From the NCBI GenBank assembly GCA_052326585.1, contig JBKQLU010000054.1, positions 62,001 through 126,000 of the forward strand: a stretch of 64,000 bases of DNA, written 5' to 3'. A model generated the notes under the pieces. That model saw only the letters and a program-made list of their open reading frames with translations, was not told the DNA's origin and did not search any database. This DNA comes from JAPLJC01 sp052326585. Its GTDB lineage: Bacteria; Desulfobacterota; Desulfobaccia; Desulfobaccales; 0-14-0-80-60-11. A program made the translations under genes and the position numbers. Shown one piece after another: positions 18,231-25,887 of this stretch (its first letter is position 1; the number at the start of each line of letters is the position of its first letter).

Positions 18231-19349
18231 ATGGCCAACCACGAGATTCTGCTGATGGGAGACGGATCACACCTGTTTCGGACAATCGCCTGGGTCTTGG
18301 AATACAAAGGATACAAAGTCAGGGCGGCGGCCAGCCCCGAGGCGGCCCTGGAAGCCCTGGTAAAAAAGAATTATGACCTGGTGATCGCCAATCTCAAGAT
18401 GGGGGAGCTGGACGGTGTCGAGGTCTTAAAGCGGGCCAAAAGGTTGAACCCGGAGGTGAAGGTCATGGTGGTCAGCGGCAACCATGAGGTGACCTTCCCG
18501 CGGGAAGCCTATCAGATTGAAGTGGACGATTATCTCCTGATGCCGGTGAGTCCCACCGAGCTGTGGAGGCGAGTCACCCGCTGTCTGGAAAACCTGGACA
18601 TCACCGATTTGGCTCCGGCCGCCAGCCTGGGGGCGCCAACCGCGGCCGCAGTCAACGAGCGGGCTCTGGATCGCTTGATGATGATCTTTCACGACCTGCG
18701 GGGCTCCATGGTGTCCACCGCCGCCTCTATGAAGCTCCTGGCCCGGGGCACCTTCGGGGAGGTGAGCGGAGCCGCCCTGGAGAAGCTGCACGAAGTCTCC
18801 GGCGCCATGGATAGATTGATTGGCTTCACCGAAGAGTTTATGTCCAAGGCCTTCTCCTGCGCCGCCGACCAGGGGATGGAAAAGGAGCTGCTGGACCTGC
18901 GGCATGACGTGGTGGCTCCGGTCCTGGAGGAGCTGGCCCTGGAACTCCGTAACAATGCGATAACCGTAGATAATCGCCTGGAACGGCTTACCGCCGCGGT
19001 CATCCCGGTGAAGGGCAGCAAGTTGTGGCTCAAGAGCGTCTTCCGGAATCTGATCAATAACGCCATCCGGCACGGGGGCCCCGGCTGCGCCATCGGCATC
19101 GATTGGCAACAGCAGGGGGTCAATTGCCGTCTCAATGTGCACAACACCGGCAAGCCGGTGCCTGAAGAGCATCGTTCCATGCTGTTTTCCAATTTTGCCA
19201 AAAAGATGCGGCGGGCCAGCGGCTCCGGGGCCGGCATGGGACTGGGCCTCTATCTCAGCCGGGACATCGTCTCCCAGCACGGTGGCGACCTTCATTATGA
19301 ACCGGGGCAGGACGGTTCCAACTTCGTGGTGACCTTGCCCCATGGTTGA
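18231..19349 (+). CDS. Histidine kinase with degenerate (pseudo-)receiver domain
   Basis: About 372 residues. The first ~120 look like a receiver fold, but the acidic pair is reduced (LLMGDGSH), the acceptor aspartate is Asn (VIANLKMGELDG) and the conserved lysine is Met (YLLMPVSP), so it should not be phosphorylated. A dimerisation segment with RLMMIFHDLRGSM (H is the probable phosphosite) and an HATPase domain with FRNLINNAIRHGG and GMGLGLYLS follow. The start at 18231 follows AAAGGAGATCAGAGG. A hairpin with a T-run ends the transcript. No partner regulator is adjacent. Confidence 0.85.
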   Translation: MANHEILLMGDGSHLFRTIAWVLEYKGYKVRAAASPEAALEALVKKNYDLVIANLKMGELDGVEVLKRAKRLNPEVKVMVVSGNHEVTFPREAYQIEVDDYLLMPVSPTELWRRVTRCLENLDITDLAPAASLGAPTAAAVNERALDRLMMIFHDLRGSMVSTAASMKLLARGTFGEVSGAALEKLHEVSGAMDRLIGFTEEFMSKAFSCAADQGMEKELLDLRHDVVAPVLEELALELRNNAITVDNRLERLTAAVIPVKGSKLWLKSVFRNLINNAIRHGGPGCAIGIDWQQQGVNCRLNVHNTGKPVPEEHRSMLFSNFAKKMRRASGSGAGMGLGLYLSRDIVSQHGGDLHYEPGQDGSNFVVTLPHG

Positions 19350-19494
19350 ACTGAGCGCTCTCCCGGGAAGGGCAGGGGGACAGCAGCGGCCGGAGGTGCA
19401 CCCAGAGGCGCGGCGCGGCAAGGGGGCAGCGCCGCATTTCTGAGCGCCCCGGGGAAAATGGCCGCGCCGCTTATTAAGCCTTAGTGGCGAGCAG

Positions 19495-19531
19495 GACGGA
19501 ACGGACGGGGCCCCGCGGTTCCGTCTTTTTT
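19495..19531 (+). terminator. Rho-independent terminator after the pseudo-receiver kinase
   Basis: GACGGAAC (19495-19502) pairs with GTTCCGTC (19518-19525), with a GC-rich inner part, followed by a T-run. The remaining 19350-19708 gap is GC-rich and shows no gene. Confidence 0.75.
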
Positions 19532-19708
19532 GTGGCAGGGGGCTTATGGGCCTGCCGGAATCATCCTGCCCCTCCAGGTTGTCGGAGCGCCGCAAGGCCT
19601 CGAGCCCCGGAAACCCGGAACCGGGGCGGGGCCCATCCAGAAAGGGATTGACCCGGAAAGGTTTCGCGGTTATTTTATACGTAATTCGAATCGTCTGAGG
19701 CGGGCGGC

Positions 19709-20440
19709 ATGTCCAAGATTGCCAGCTATTTCAATAAGGCAGACCGTAAAAAGCTCTTCTTCGATTACCTTAAGCTCATCGGCATCCTGGAGATCGTCAT
19801 CTTTATCGTGGTGGTGCTCTGGGCTTCGGACGATAAATACCACCGGGTGCAGACCGCTTTTCCCTGGCGGGAGTATGTCTTCGTGGCCTTCGCCTTCCCC
19901 ATTGTCGTCACCTTTCTCATGGGGATCATCGTTACCGGCTTCAACCACTTTTTGGGGGAGCCGGAGGAGCAGGCCGGGGAAGGCGAGACCTCCGGCTCCC
20001 AGATGGAAGCGGTAATCTTCCAGCTCCGGCGTTTGCCCTATCTGGCCATCCTCTTCCTGCTGCTGGTGACCGTGCTGGCCCTCTACAACCTGAACCATAT
20101 CATGGCCTGGCTCAGTTCCCTGGGCTATAACGCCTTTCTCTCCCTCAGTTACGTGCTGGCGGGGCTGGGCCTCATCGTGGTCATCTATATGGTCTTTTTT
20201 CTGTTTTTCAAATACCGCCTCAACCAGCGCCATTTGCAATACCAGTATTACACCAGTATTTCCGAGCGCCACGGTTTGATCATCTTGGATGATCGCACCG
20301 TGCTGCATAAGAACGGCAGCCTATTGGTGCAGGGGCGCCGCTGGCGGCGGCCCAAACAGGTGGCCACCGTGGCCACCCAGACTGAGTTGGCGCCGTCGGC
20401 GCCCCAGGCCGGGGATCACCTGCCGGCGGCCAAGTCCTGA
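19709..20440 (+). CDS. Membrane protein of unknown function, four predicted helices
   Basis: Protein of 243 residues that I do not recognise. Four hydrophobic segments are visible (~22-40, ~56-80, ~108-128, ~140-167), with a Glu/Gly-rich loop between the second and third pairs and a hydrophilic C-terminal tail (~170-243) containing HGLIILDDRTVLHKNGSLL, then an Ala/Pro-rich end. The stop TGA overlaps the next ATG (TGATG), so it is translationally coupled to the phosphorylase-like gene. That coupling suggests a shared task, possibly in the membrane-lipid neighbourhood downstream (inference). Confidence 0.65.
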   Translation: MSKIASYFNKADRKKLFFDYLKLIGILEIVIFIVVVLWASDDKYHRVQTAFPWREYVFVAFAFPIVVTFLMGIIVTGFNHFLGEPEEQAGEGETSGSQMEAVIFQLRRLPYLAILFLLLVTVLALYNLNHIMAWLSSLGYNAFLSLSYVLAGLGLIVVIYMVFFLFFKYRLNQRHLQYQYYTSISERHGLIILDDRTVLHKNGSLLVQGRRWRRPKQVATVATQTELAPSAPQAGDHLPAAKS

Positions 20441-21264
20441 TGCCGGATGGCTCGCCGGGCCTGGGCGCCTCCGGGCCTTGCCGGATGCTGTTATTGGCCG
20501 CGCTTCCTTGGGAGGTGCGGCCTTTTTTGCGCCGCAGCCGGTCCCGGCGCCGCGAGAGCGGGGTGGAAGGCCCGGCCTGGGAATTGGCGCTGGAGACGGG
20601 CTGGGGGCTACTGGCCCTCACCGGTGTGGGCGCCGCGGCGGCCCGCCAGACGGCCTCCCGCCTGGTTAGCCGTCTCCGGCCCCGCCTGCTGCTCTCCCTG
20701 GGGTTCGGCGGCGCGGTCAGCCCGGACCTGAGCCCCGGAGACCTGGTCCTGGGAGAATATTTCGCCAGCTATGATCCTCTGACCCGGCTGCTGCAGCCGG
20801 TGGCGGCGCCGCCGCCCCGGCCCCTGCCGGAGCTGCTCCGGGCCCTGGCCGCGGCGGGGCCGGCAACCCTTGCCGGCAGTATCATCACCACGCCCCGGAT
20901 TATCGGCAAGCGCGGCCTGGGGGAAGCCCTGGTGCGCCTGCGCCGGCCGGTGCTGGACCTGGAGACCGCGGCGCTGGCCGAAGTGGCCCGGGCCGAGGGT
21001 CTTCCCTTCCTGGGCCTCCGGGCGATTACCGATACCGCGGCTGAGGAGATCCCCGATTTTCTGGCGGGCCCCCAACCGAACTCCGGGAGCCCCGGGTGGA
21101 GGGACGCCCTGGGCTGGCTGGCGGGGGATCCCCGCCGCCTGGCAGACCTGTTCCACCTCTGGCGCCGCAGCCGGCTGGCCGGGGCGCGGCTGGCAGAAGC
21201 CCTCCAGGTCCTGCTACCGCAGTTGAGCGGAGCCGGGCAGGTGCTTGAGGGCCAGCCAGGTTAG
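20440..21264 (+). CDS. Nucleosidase/phosphorylase-superfamily protein (MTA/SAH nucleosidase-like)
   Basis: About 274 residues. The core has the phosphorylase-fold pattern LAALPWEVRPF, LTGVGAAAARQ, LLSLGFGGAVSPDLSPGDLV, then LDLETAALAEVARAEGLPFL, the Met/Glu-type ribose-binding segment, and RAITDTA. This order is shared by MTA/SAH nucleosidases, futalosine hydrolase and the hopanoid-associated phosphorylase HpnG. Proximity to a carotenoid-type gene and IspH-UbiA makes a lipid-precursor substrate plausible, but I cannot choose. The start overlaps the previous stop; MLLLAALPW at 20485 is an alternative start. Its end overlaps the convergent next gene by 51 bp. Confidence 0.72.
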   Translation: MPDGSPGLGASGPCRMLLLAALPWEVRPFLRRSRSRRRESGVEGPAWELALETGWGLLALTGVGAAAARQTASRLVSRLRPRLLLSLGFGGAVSPDLSPGDLVLGEYFASYDPLTRLLQPVAAPPPRPLPELLRALAAAGPATLAGSIITTPRIIGKRGLGEALVRLRRPVLDLETAALAEVARAEGLPFLGLRAITDTAAEEIPDFLAGPQPNSGSPGWRDALGWLAGDPRRLADLFHLWRRSRLAGARLAEALQVLLPQLSGAGQVLEGQPG

Positions 21265-22017
21265 AAACGGCAGGTAGATGAAGACTCCCACCCAACCGAG
21301 GCAGGTCTCGCCGATGAGAAAGGTTATCCCCAGGTTAAATCCCAGGATTCCCAGGTAGAGGGCAGGCCCCAGCAGGGCCTGGCAGGAAAAGGTCCGGTGT
21401 CCCCAATCCCAGACAGGGGCCGGGGCCGGGACCCTGGCCAGGTACTGCAGCACCCGCATGAGGATCAGGGCCACCAGGAACCAGCCGGCGAAGTTGCTCA
21501 AAGGGACGCCAAAATAGACGCCGCCTTCCGGGTAGCCGTAGATCTGACCCAGGAACCAGCGGTAGCCCCGCAGGGCCGCCGGATCGATGACGATATCCAG
21601 GTTGACCATGAGCACCGCCCCCAGGATGACGGGGCGCCAGGAGAGCTGCCAGGCGGGCTCATCCTCAAGGTGAAAGCCCCATCCCTGCCAGCGCCCCTGG
21701 CCCAGGGCCAGCATGGCCAAACAGTAGCTGGCATAGGCGAGAAACACGTAGGACAGGGAGTCCATGAGAGGGACCCCGGCTACCCAGAGTTCCCGGTTTA
21801 GGGTGGCCGGGATGTATAAATATTCCCCGAAGGGGAAGCCGAAATGGATGGAGCAGAGCTCGGCGGCCCAGGAGATGAGATAGCCCAGGATGAGGAAGGC
21901 TGCGGCCCGTCCGGCCCCCCACTGCAAGGTGGCCAGCAGCAGGTACGCCCCTAAGAAGATAAAGACATAGGGCCTCAGGGCGATAGTGCCGCCCAGCAGC
22001 AGCAGGAAATTTCCCAC
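21214..22017 (-). CDS. Carotenoid-biosynthesis-family membrane protein (CruF/DUF422-like)
   Basis: Protein of 267 residues with about seven membrane helices. The family pattern is clear: SIHFGFPFGEYLYIP near residue 60, then DIVIDPAALRGYRWFLG and YFGVPLSNFAGWF near 160-190. These acidic and aromatic positions are conserved in CruF / bisanhydrobacterioruberin hydratase-type proteins, which hydrate carotenoid end groups. No phytoene synthase or desaturase is present, so the actual substrate is uncertain. It is convergent with the phosphorylase-like gene and divergent from the SGNH hydrolase gene. Confidence 0.8.
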   Translation of the reverse strand: MGNFLLLLGGTIALRPYVFIFLGAYLLLATLQWGAGRAAAFLILGYLISWAAELCSIHFGFPFGEYLYIPATLNRELWVAGVPLMDSLSYVFLAYASYCLAMLALGQGRWQGWGFHLEDEPAWQLSWRPVILGAVLMVNLDIVIDPAALRGYRWFLGQIYGYPEGGVYFGVPLSNFAGWFLVALILMRVLQYLARVPAPAPVWDWGHRTFSCQALLGPALYLGILGFNLGITFLIGETCLGWVGVFIYLPFLTWLALKHLPGSAQLR

Positions 22018-22123
22018 GGGAATTGGACCGCCCCTTCAAGTCAAATGCTTCGAGCTATTGCCGAACCGCTCCCGAGCCAACCGGCCGGACCGGAGGGCCC
22101 CCCCTCGATTTTTCATTATATTA

Positions 22124-22147
22124 ACCGAAAACCGAAGACCGAAAACC
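22124..22147. repeat. Heptad repeat array, unit ACCGAAA
   Basis: Units ACCGAAA, ACCGAAG, ACCGAAA, then ACC, in the 286-bp gap between two divergent genes. The same unit recurs singly around 22226-22245 (opposite orientation), 27364-27376 and 54460, and as an array at 27751. Confidence 0.7.
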
Positions 22148-22225
22148 ATTATTATCTGGCCGGCAGGGGAGGGCGATACGCCCGCCGGGGGAAAATGGCG
22201 GCAGAAGAATTTTTAATCCGGCCAG

Positions 22226-22255
22226 TTTCCGGTTTTCGGTTTCCATGTGTATAAT
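22226..22255 (+). promoter_or_regulatory. Possible promoter of the SGNH hydrolase gene
   Basis: A perfect TATAAT at 22250-22255 lies about 50 bp before the ATG. The best upstream match is TTTCCG at 22226-22231 with an 18-bp spacer; this -35 falls inside a heptad-type sequence and is weak. Confidence 0.35.
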
Positions 22256-22303
22256 ATAAAGTTCAAGGAGTTGAGCGATTAAGCGATTAATCAAGGACCT
22301 AAA

Positions 22304-23410
22304 ATGAAACGAATCTTCTCGGGACTGTTCCTGGTCTGCAAGTGGCTCATCATTGGTGCCCTCCTGGTGGAGATCGCCAGTTTCCTGGCCATCTCCTTGA
22401 GCAACTACTGGATTTACGGGCAACTCCGGGATGGGGATGTGGTCAGCTACGACCCCTACGCCCTGTTTCTGGAGGGGGTGCGGCCCACCGTGAATAATCC
22501 CCCGGCGCCGGGGCCGGGGGCCTTGACCTTTTGGCTGTTCGGCGGCTCTACCATGCGGGGACCCAACCCCATAGACGCTCACACCATTCCCAGCTTCCTG
22601 GCCCGGGACTGGAACCGGGATGAGCCGGAGCATCCGGCCACGGTGGTCAACTTCGGGCAAGACGGTTTCAATTCGCTGATGGAGACCAAGTACTTGCAGA
22701 AGCTCCTCATCGAAAACCGTCCCCGTCCGAACCTGATCGTCTTTTACGACGGCGGCAACGACTCCGCTTATTTCGCCCAGGACCGCACACCTTACGGCCA
22801 CCAGGGCTATGAACGGGTGCGGGGCATGATCGAGGATTACCACCGCAGCCTTTTCGGGTTGCTGAAGCCCCTGAATGCGGCCATGTGGTCTTCCTTCACC
22901 CGGGAAATTTATGACAAAATGAGGCAGGGCGTCTTTCACATCGACCCCGGGTCCCCAAAGCTGCGGCAATTTGCGGACAGTTGCGCAGAGCGGTACGATT
23001 ACCTCGATAAGGTAGCCGCCGCCTTCGGCGCCAAATTCCTGCTGGTCTATCAGCCTTGCTGGTGGGCGGAAACGGAGCCGGTGGCCGCCAAGGTCCGGGA
23101 GCACGAAGGCGTGGTCCTGGAAAAAAGATTGGCCTTGCGCGATAATTTTATGGTCTGTTATCAGGCCCTTGTGGCCCGGCTGCAGGGAAAACCCTATTTC
23201 ATCAATTTTCGCAACATCCTGTGCAACCGGCAGGAGCCCCTTTATGAGCCGGACGGCATCCACCTCGTGGACGCGGGTTCGGAAATCGTGGCCAACCGCC
23301 TGGATGGGGTCTTGAAGGAGCGGTTCCTGGCCGGGGAGGCCTCGCCGGGCCAGCCGCCGGCGGGGAGGCCCCAAGATTCTTTACGAAGCGAGGCTCAGAA
23401 AAAATTCTGA
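22304..23410 (+). CDS. SGNH/GDSL-type hydrolase, membrane-anchored
   Basis: About 368 residues. One N-terminal membrane segment (~8-32) is followed by a hydrolase domain with all four SGNH blocks: FGGSTMRG (Ser nucleophile), NFGQDGFNS (Gly), YDGGNDS (Asn) and DGIHLVDAG (Asp and His). The active site is probably periplasmic. Family members deacylate lipids, peptidoglycan or polysaccharides; the substrate here is unknown. The last ~30 residues are Pro/Gly-rich. The gene stands alone on its strand between a carotenoid-type gene and the IspH-UbiA fusion. Confidence 0.85.
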   Translation: MKRIFSGLFLVCKWLIIGALLVEIASFLAISLSNYWIYGQLRDGDVVSYDPYALFLEGVRPTVNNPPAPGPGALTFWLFGGSTMRGPNPIDAHTIPSFLARDWNRDEPEHPATVVNFGQDGFNSLMETKYLQKLLIENRPRPNLIVFYDGGNDSAYFAQDRTPYGHQGYERVRGMIEDYHRSLFGLLKPLNAAMWSSFTREIYDKMRQGVFHIDPGSPKLRQFADSCAERYDYLDKVAAAFGAKFLLVYQPCWWAETEPVAAKVREHEGVVLEKRLALRDNFMVCYQALVARLQGKPYFINFRNILCNRQEPLYEPDGIHLVDAGSEIVANRLDGVLKERFLAGEASPGQPPAGRPQDSLRSEAQKKF

Positions 23411-23573
23411 CCTCCCCTGGCATCACAGCCGCCATTCCTGAGAAGGCTGCGGTTGGCGGGCGGCCTCCTTGGGCAGCATGTTGGCGCGGTCCCGCCTCCC
23501 GGAAGATGAATGGGCTAGCCCAAAAGGATCAAAATCTGGAATGCCGGTCAGGAGGCGGGAGGAGGTTGGTTAG

Positions 23574-25340
23574 ATGAGAGTGGTGCTGGCCCGCACCGCC
23601 GGCTTTTGCATCGGCGTCAAGCGGGCCCTGGAGCTGGTCCTGGAGGCCATCAACCAGACTCGGACCCAGATCTATACCTATGGTCCCCTGATCCACAATC
23701 CCCAGGTGCTGGAGCTGTTGCGGGAGCGGGGCATCACGGTGCTCAAGCCCGGTGACGCGGTGCCGGAGGGGCTGGTGGTGATCCGGGCCCACGGCATCCC
23801 CCCGCTGGAGCGGCGGCAGTTGGAGGACGGCGCCTCCCGCATCATCGACGCCACCTGCCCCCGGGTGGCCAAGGTCCAGGCCATCATCCGGCGTTGGGCC
23901 GCCAAGGGCCACGCCACCATCATTGTCGGCGACGCCGACCACCCCGAGGTGGAGGGTTTGCTGGGCTACACCGGGGGCCGGGGCTATGTGGTGGCCAGTG
24001 CCCAGGAGGTGGCCGCCTTGCCGGAGCTGGGCGCCCCCATCGTGGTAGCCCAGACCACCCAGAGCGAAGGCCTGTTCGAGGCGCGGGTGGGGGAAATCAC
24101 AGCCCGCTTCCCCGGGGCCCGCATCTTTAACACCATCTGCGACGCCACCGCCTTCCGCCAGGCGGAGGTGCAGGAACTGGCCAGCCGCGCCGAGGCCCTG
24201 GTGGTGGTGGGGGGGCGCAACAGCGGCAATACCCAGCGCCTGGTGGAGATCTCCCGGGCCACCGGCATCCCCACTTACCACGTGGAAACCGAGCAGGAAC
24301 TCGACCTGGAGGAGATGAGCCGCTACCACACGGTCGGGGTGACCGCCGGGGCCTCCACCCCCAACTGGCTCATCGGCAACGTGGTCAGCACCTTGAAGCA
24401 CGCCTGGGCCTTCCGCCCCGGCTCCTGGACCAACTACCTCTACCGGGCCTGGCGCTTCTTTCTCAAATCCAACCTCTACGTGGCCACCGGCGCCGGCTCC
24501 CTGAGCTACGTCTCTTCGCTGCTGCAGCAGGTGGAACCCCAGTTCAAATATTTCTTCGTGGCCTTCTTCTACGTCTATGCCATGCACCTGCTGCACCACG
24601 TTACCGATAAGGCCTCCAAACTCAACGATCCGGTGCAGACCATGTTTTACGGGCGCCACCGCCTGTTTCTCCTGAGCACCGGGGCCATCTCCGCCGGCCT
24701 GGCCCTGGCCCTGGGGGCTTATCTGGGCTGGCTGCCCTTTATCTTCATCGTCGCCATGGACGGCATCGGCCTGGTTTACAATTTCAAGATCATCCCGGAC
24801 TGGTTGGCCCGGGTCACCCTGATCACCACCCTCAAGGAGATTCCCGGCTCCAAGGCGGTCTTCACCGCGGTGGCCTGGGGGGTCCTGGCCGCCCTGATTC
24901 CGGTGGTCTGCTCCGACACCAAACCCGCGGCCTCCGGGGCCACCGCCATCGCCTTCTTTTTCGTGGCGGGCATGATCTTTATCCGCTCCGGCCTCTTTGA
25001 GATCATGGCCATGGAAGGCGACCGGGTGGTGGGCAAAGAGACCCTGGCCATCGCCCTGGGCCGGGAGCGCACCCTGAACCTGTTGTCCGGCTGCTGCCTG
25101 GTGTTCGCGGCCATGCTGCTGCTGGCCGCCGGGGCCGGAATCATCCCCTCCCTGGGTTACCTCCTCGGTCTCTCGGGGCTCTATGCCCTGGGTTACCTCA
25201 CCCTCTACCGCCGCGGCCTCATGGAAGCCGGCCTGATGCTGGAGTCCCTGGTGGAAGGCAACATGATCCTGGCCGGAATTTTGGCCTTTATCTGGGATCC
25301 CTATAATACGGTTGTCAGTTTCTGGTCTTCGATTTTCTAG
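23574..25340 (+). CDS. IspH (LytB) fused to a UbiA-like membrane domain
   Basis: Protein of 588 residues, about twice the IspH length. Residues 1-275 are HMBPP reductase: the three 4Fe-4S cysteines C12, C95 and C189, AHGIPP, and HPEVEGLLGY, with TTQSE. This half should make IPP/DMAPP. Residues ~285-588 have 7-9 helices and resemble UbiA prenyltransferases: EGDRVVGKETL (~481-491) is the second UbiA motif. The first motif, normally NDxxDxxxD, reads HHVTDKASK, with only one Asp kept. So the domain may not bind Mg-diphosphate normally. The frame is continuous with no internal start that would split it. RBS GGAGG lies at ~23560-23566. Confidence 0.87.
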   Translation: MRVVLARTAGFCIGVKRALELVLEAINQTRTQIYTYGPLIHNPQVLELLRERGITVLKPGDAVPEGLVVIRAHGIPPLERRQLEDGASRIIDATCPRVAKVQAIIRRWAAKGHATIIVGDADHPEVEGLLGYTGGRGYVVASAQEVAALPELGAPIVVAQTTQSEGLFEARVGEITARFPGARIFNTICDATAFRQAEVQELASRAEALVVVGGRNSGNTQRLVEISRATGIPTYHVETEQELDLEEMSRYHTVGVTAGASTPNWLIGNVVSTLKHAWAFRPGSWTNYLYRAWRFFLKSNLYVATGAGSLSYVSSLLQQVEPQFKYFFVAFFYVYAMHLLHHVTDKASKLNDPVQTMFYGRHRLFLLSTGAISAGLALALGAYLGWLPFIFIVAMDGIGLVYNFKIIPDWLARVTLITTLKEIPGSKAVFTAVAWGVLAALIPVVCSDTKPAASGATAIAFFFVAGMIFIRSGLFEIMAMEGDRVVGKETLAIALGRERTLNLLSGCCLVFAAMLLLAAGAGIIPSLGYLLGLSGLYALGYLTLYRRGLMEAGLMLESLVEGNMILAGILAFIWDPYNTVVSFWSSIF

Positions 25341-25458
25341 AAGACGCTTTTCCGGTTTCCGCCAGAGGGTTCCGGCAGCGCTCTTGTAGGGGCGCGCCCG
25401 GCAGGCGCCCCCGGCGGCATGGCAGGCGGCGGGGGCCAGTAGTGTCCCGCCAGGTTTT

Positions 25459-25593
25459 CCCCCCTCTCCCCTCGAGGAGAGAGGGGGTTTTGGCGCCTGG
25501 GGGCTACCGCCGTCATCCCTGGCTCAAGGTTTGCGCCACATTTTTCAATTTCCATTCGCCACCCCTTACGCAAATTCTCTGCCGGACACTACC
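25459..25593. repeat. Dispersed intergenic repeat, copy A
   Basis: Begins with the hairpin CCCCTCTC (25461-25468) / GAGAGGGG (25479-25486), then GGGTTTTGGCG. It ends with CATTTTTCAATTTCCATTCG and a CTCTGCCGGAC-type end. Copy B at 55647-55780 has the same order of elements and nearly the same length with scattered differences. No coding capacity. Confidence 0.7.
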
Positions 25594-25741
25594 GGGCAGA
25601 GGCGGGTTTTAAATCCGTCCCTACCGGGCGGACCCTGGTGAAAAAAGCCGGGCCCAGGCCGCCGCGCCCCCCTGTGGTTAAGCAGTCCAAAGCAAAGCTC
25701 CCTCTGAAACCTGAGGCCCAAATTTTTTTTGTAAATTTTTA

Positions 25742-25770
25742 TTGACAAAAAAAGAGGGCCAGTCTAATAT
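25742..25770 (+). promoter_or_regulatory. Strong sigma70-type promoter of the porin gene
   Basis: TTGACA at 25742-25747, 17-bp spacer, TAATAT at 25765-25770, preceded by an A/T-rich tract that could act as an UP element. It fits a highly expressed outer-membrane protein. Confidence 0.8.
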
Positions 25771-25887
25771 GGCCCTGGATAAAACCGAGAGCTAGAAAGG
25801 AGGTGGGAGAAAAGCAGGAAAAATAGCTAATTAGCCATTTACGGAAAGGAGAAACTGGTAACCTACTTTCCAAATCACAAGGGGGGA

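Larger units (their letters stand above)
25341..25887. other. Long intergenic region before the porin: dispersed repeat and promoter
   Basis: 547 bp without a gene. It holds a copy of a dispersed ~135-bp repeat (25459-25593), a GC-rich stretch, then an AT-rich segment with a strong promoter (25742-25770). The porin leader from the promoter to the ATG is ~110 nt and contains AAAGGAG-like segments. Confidence 0.6.
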
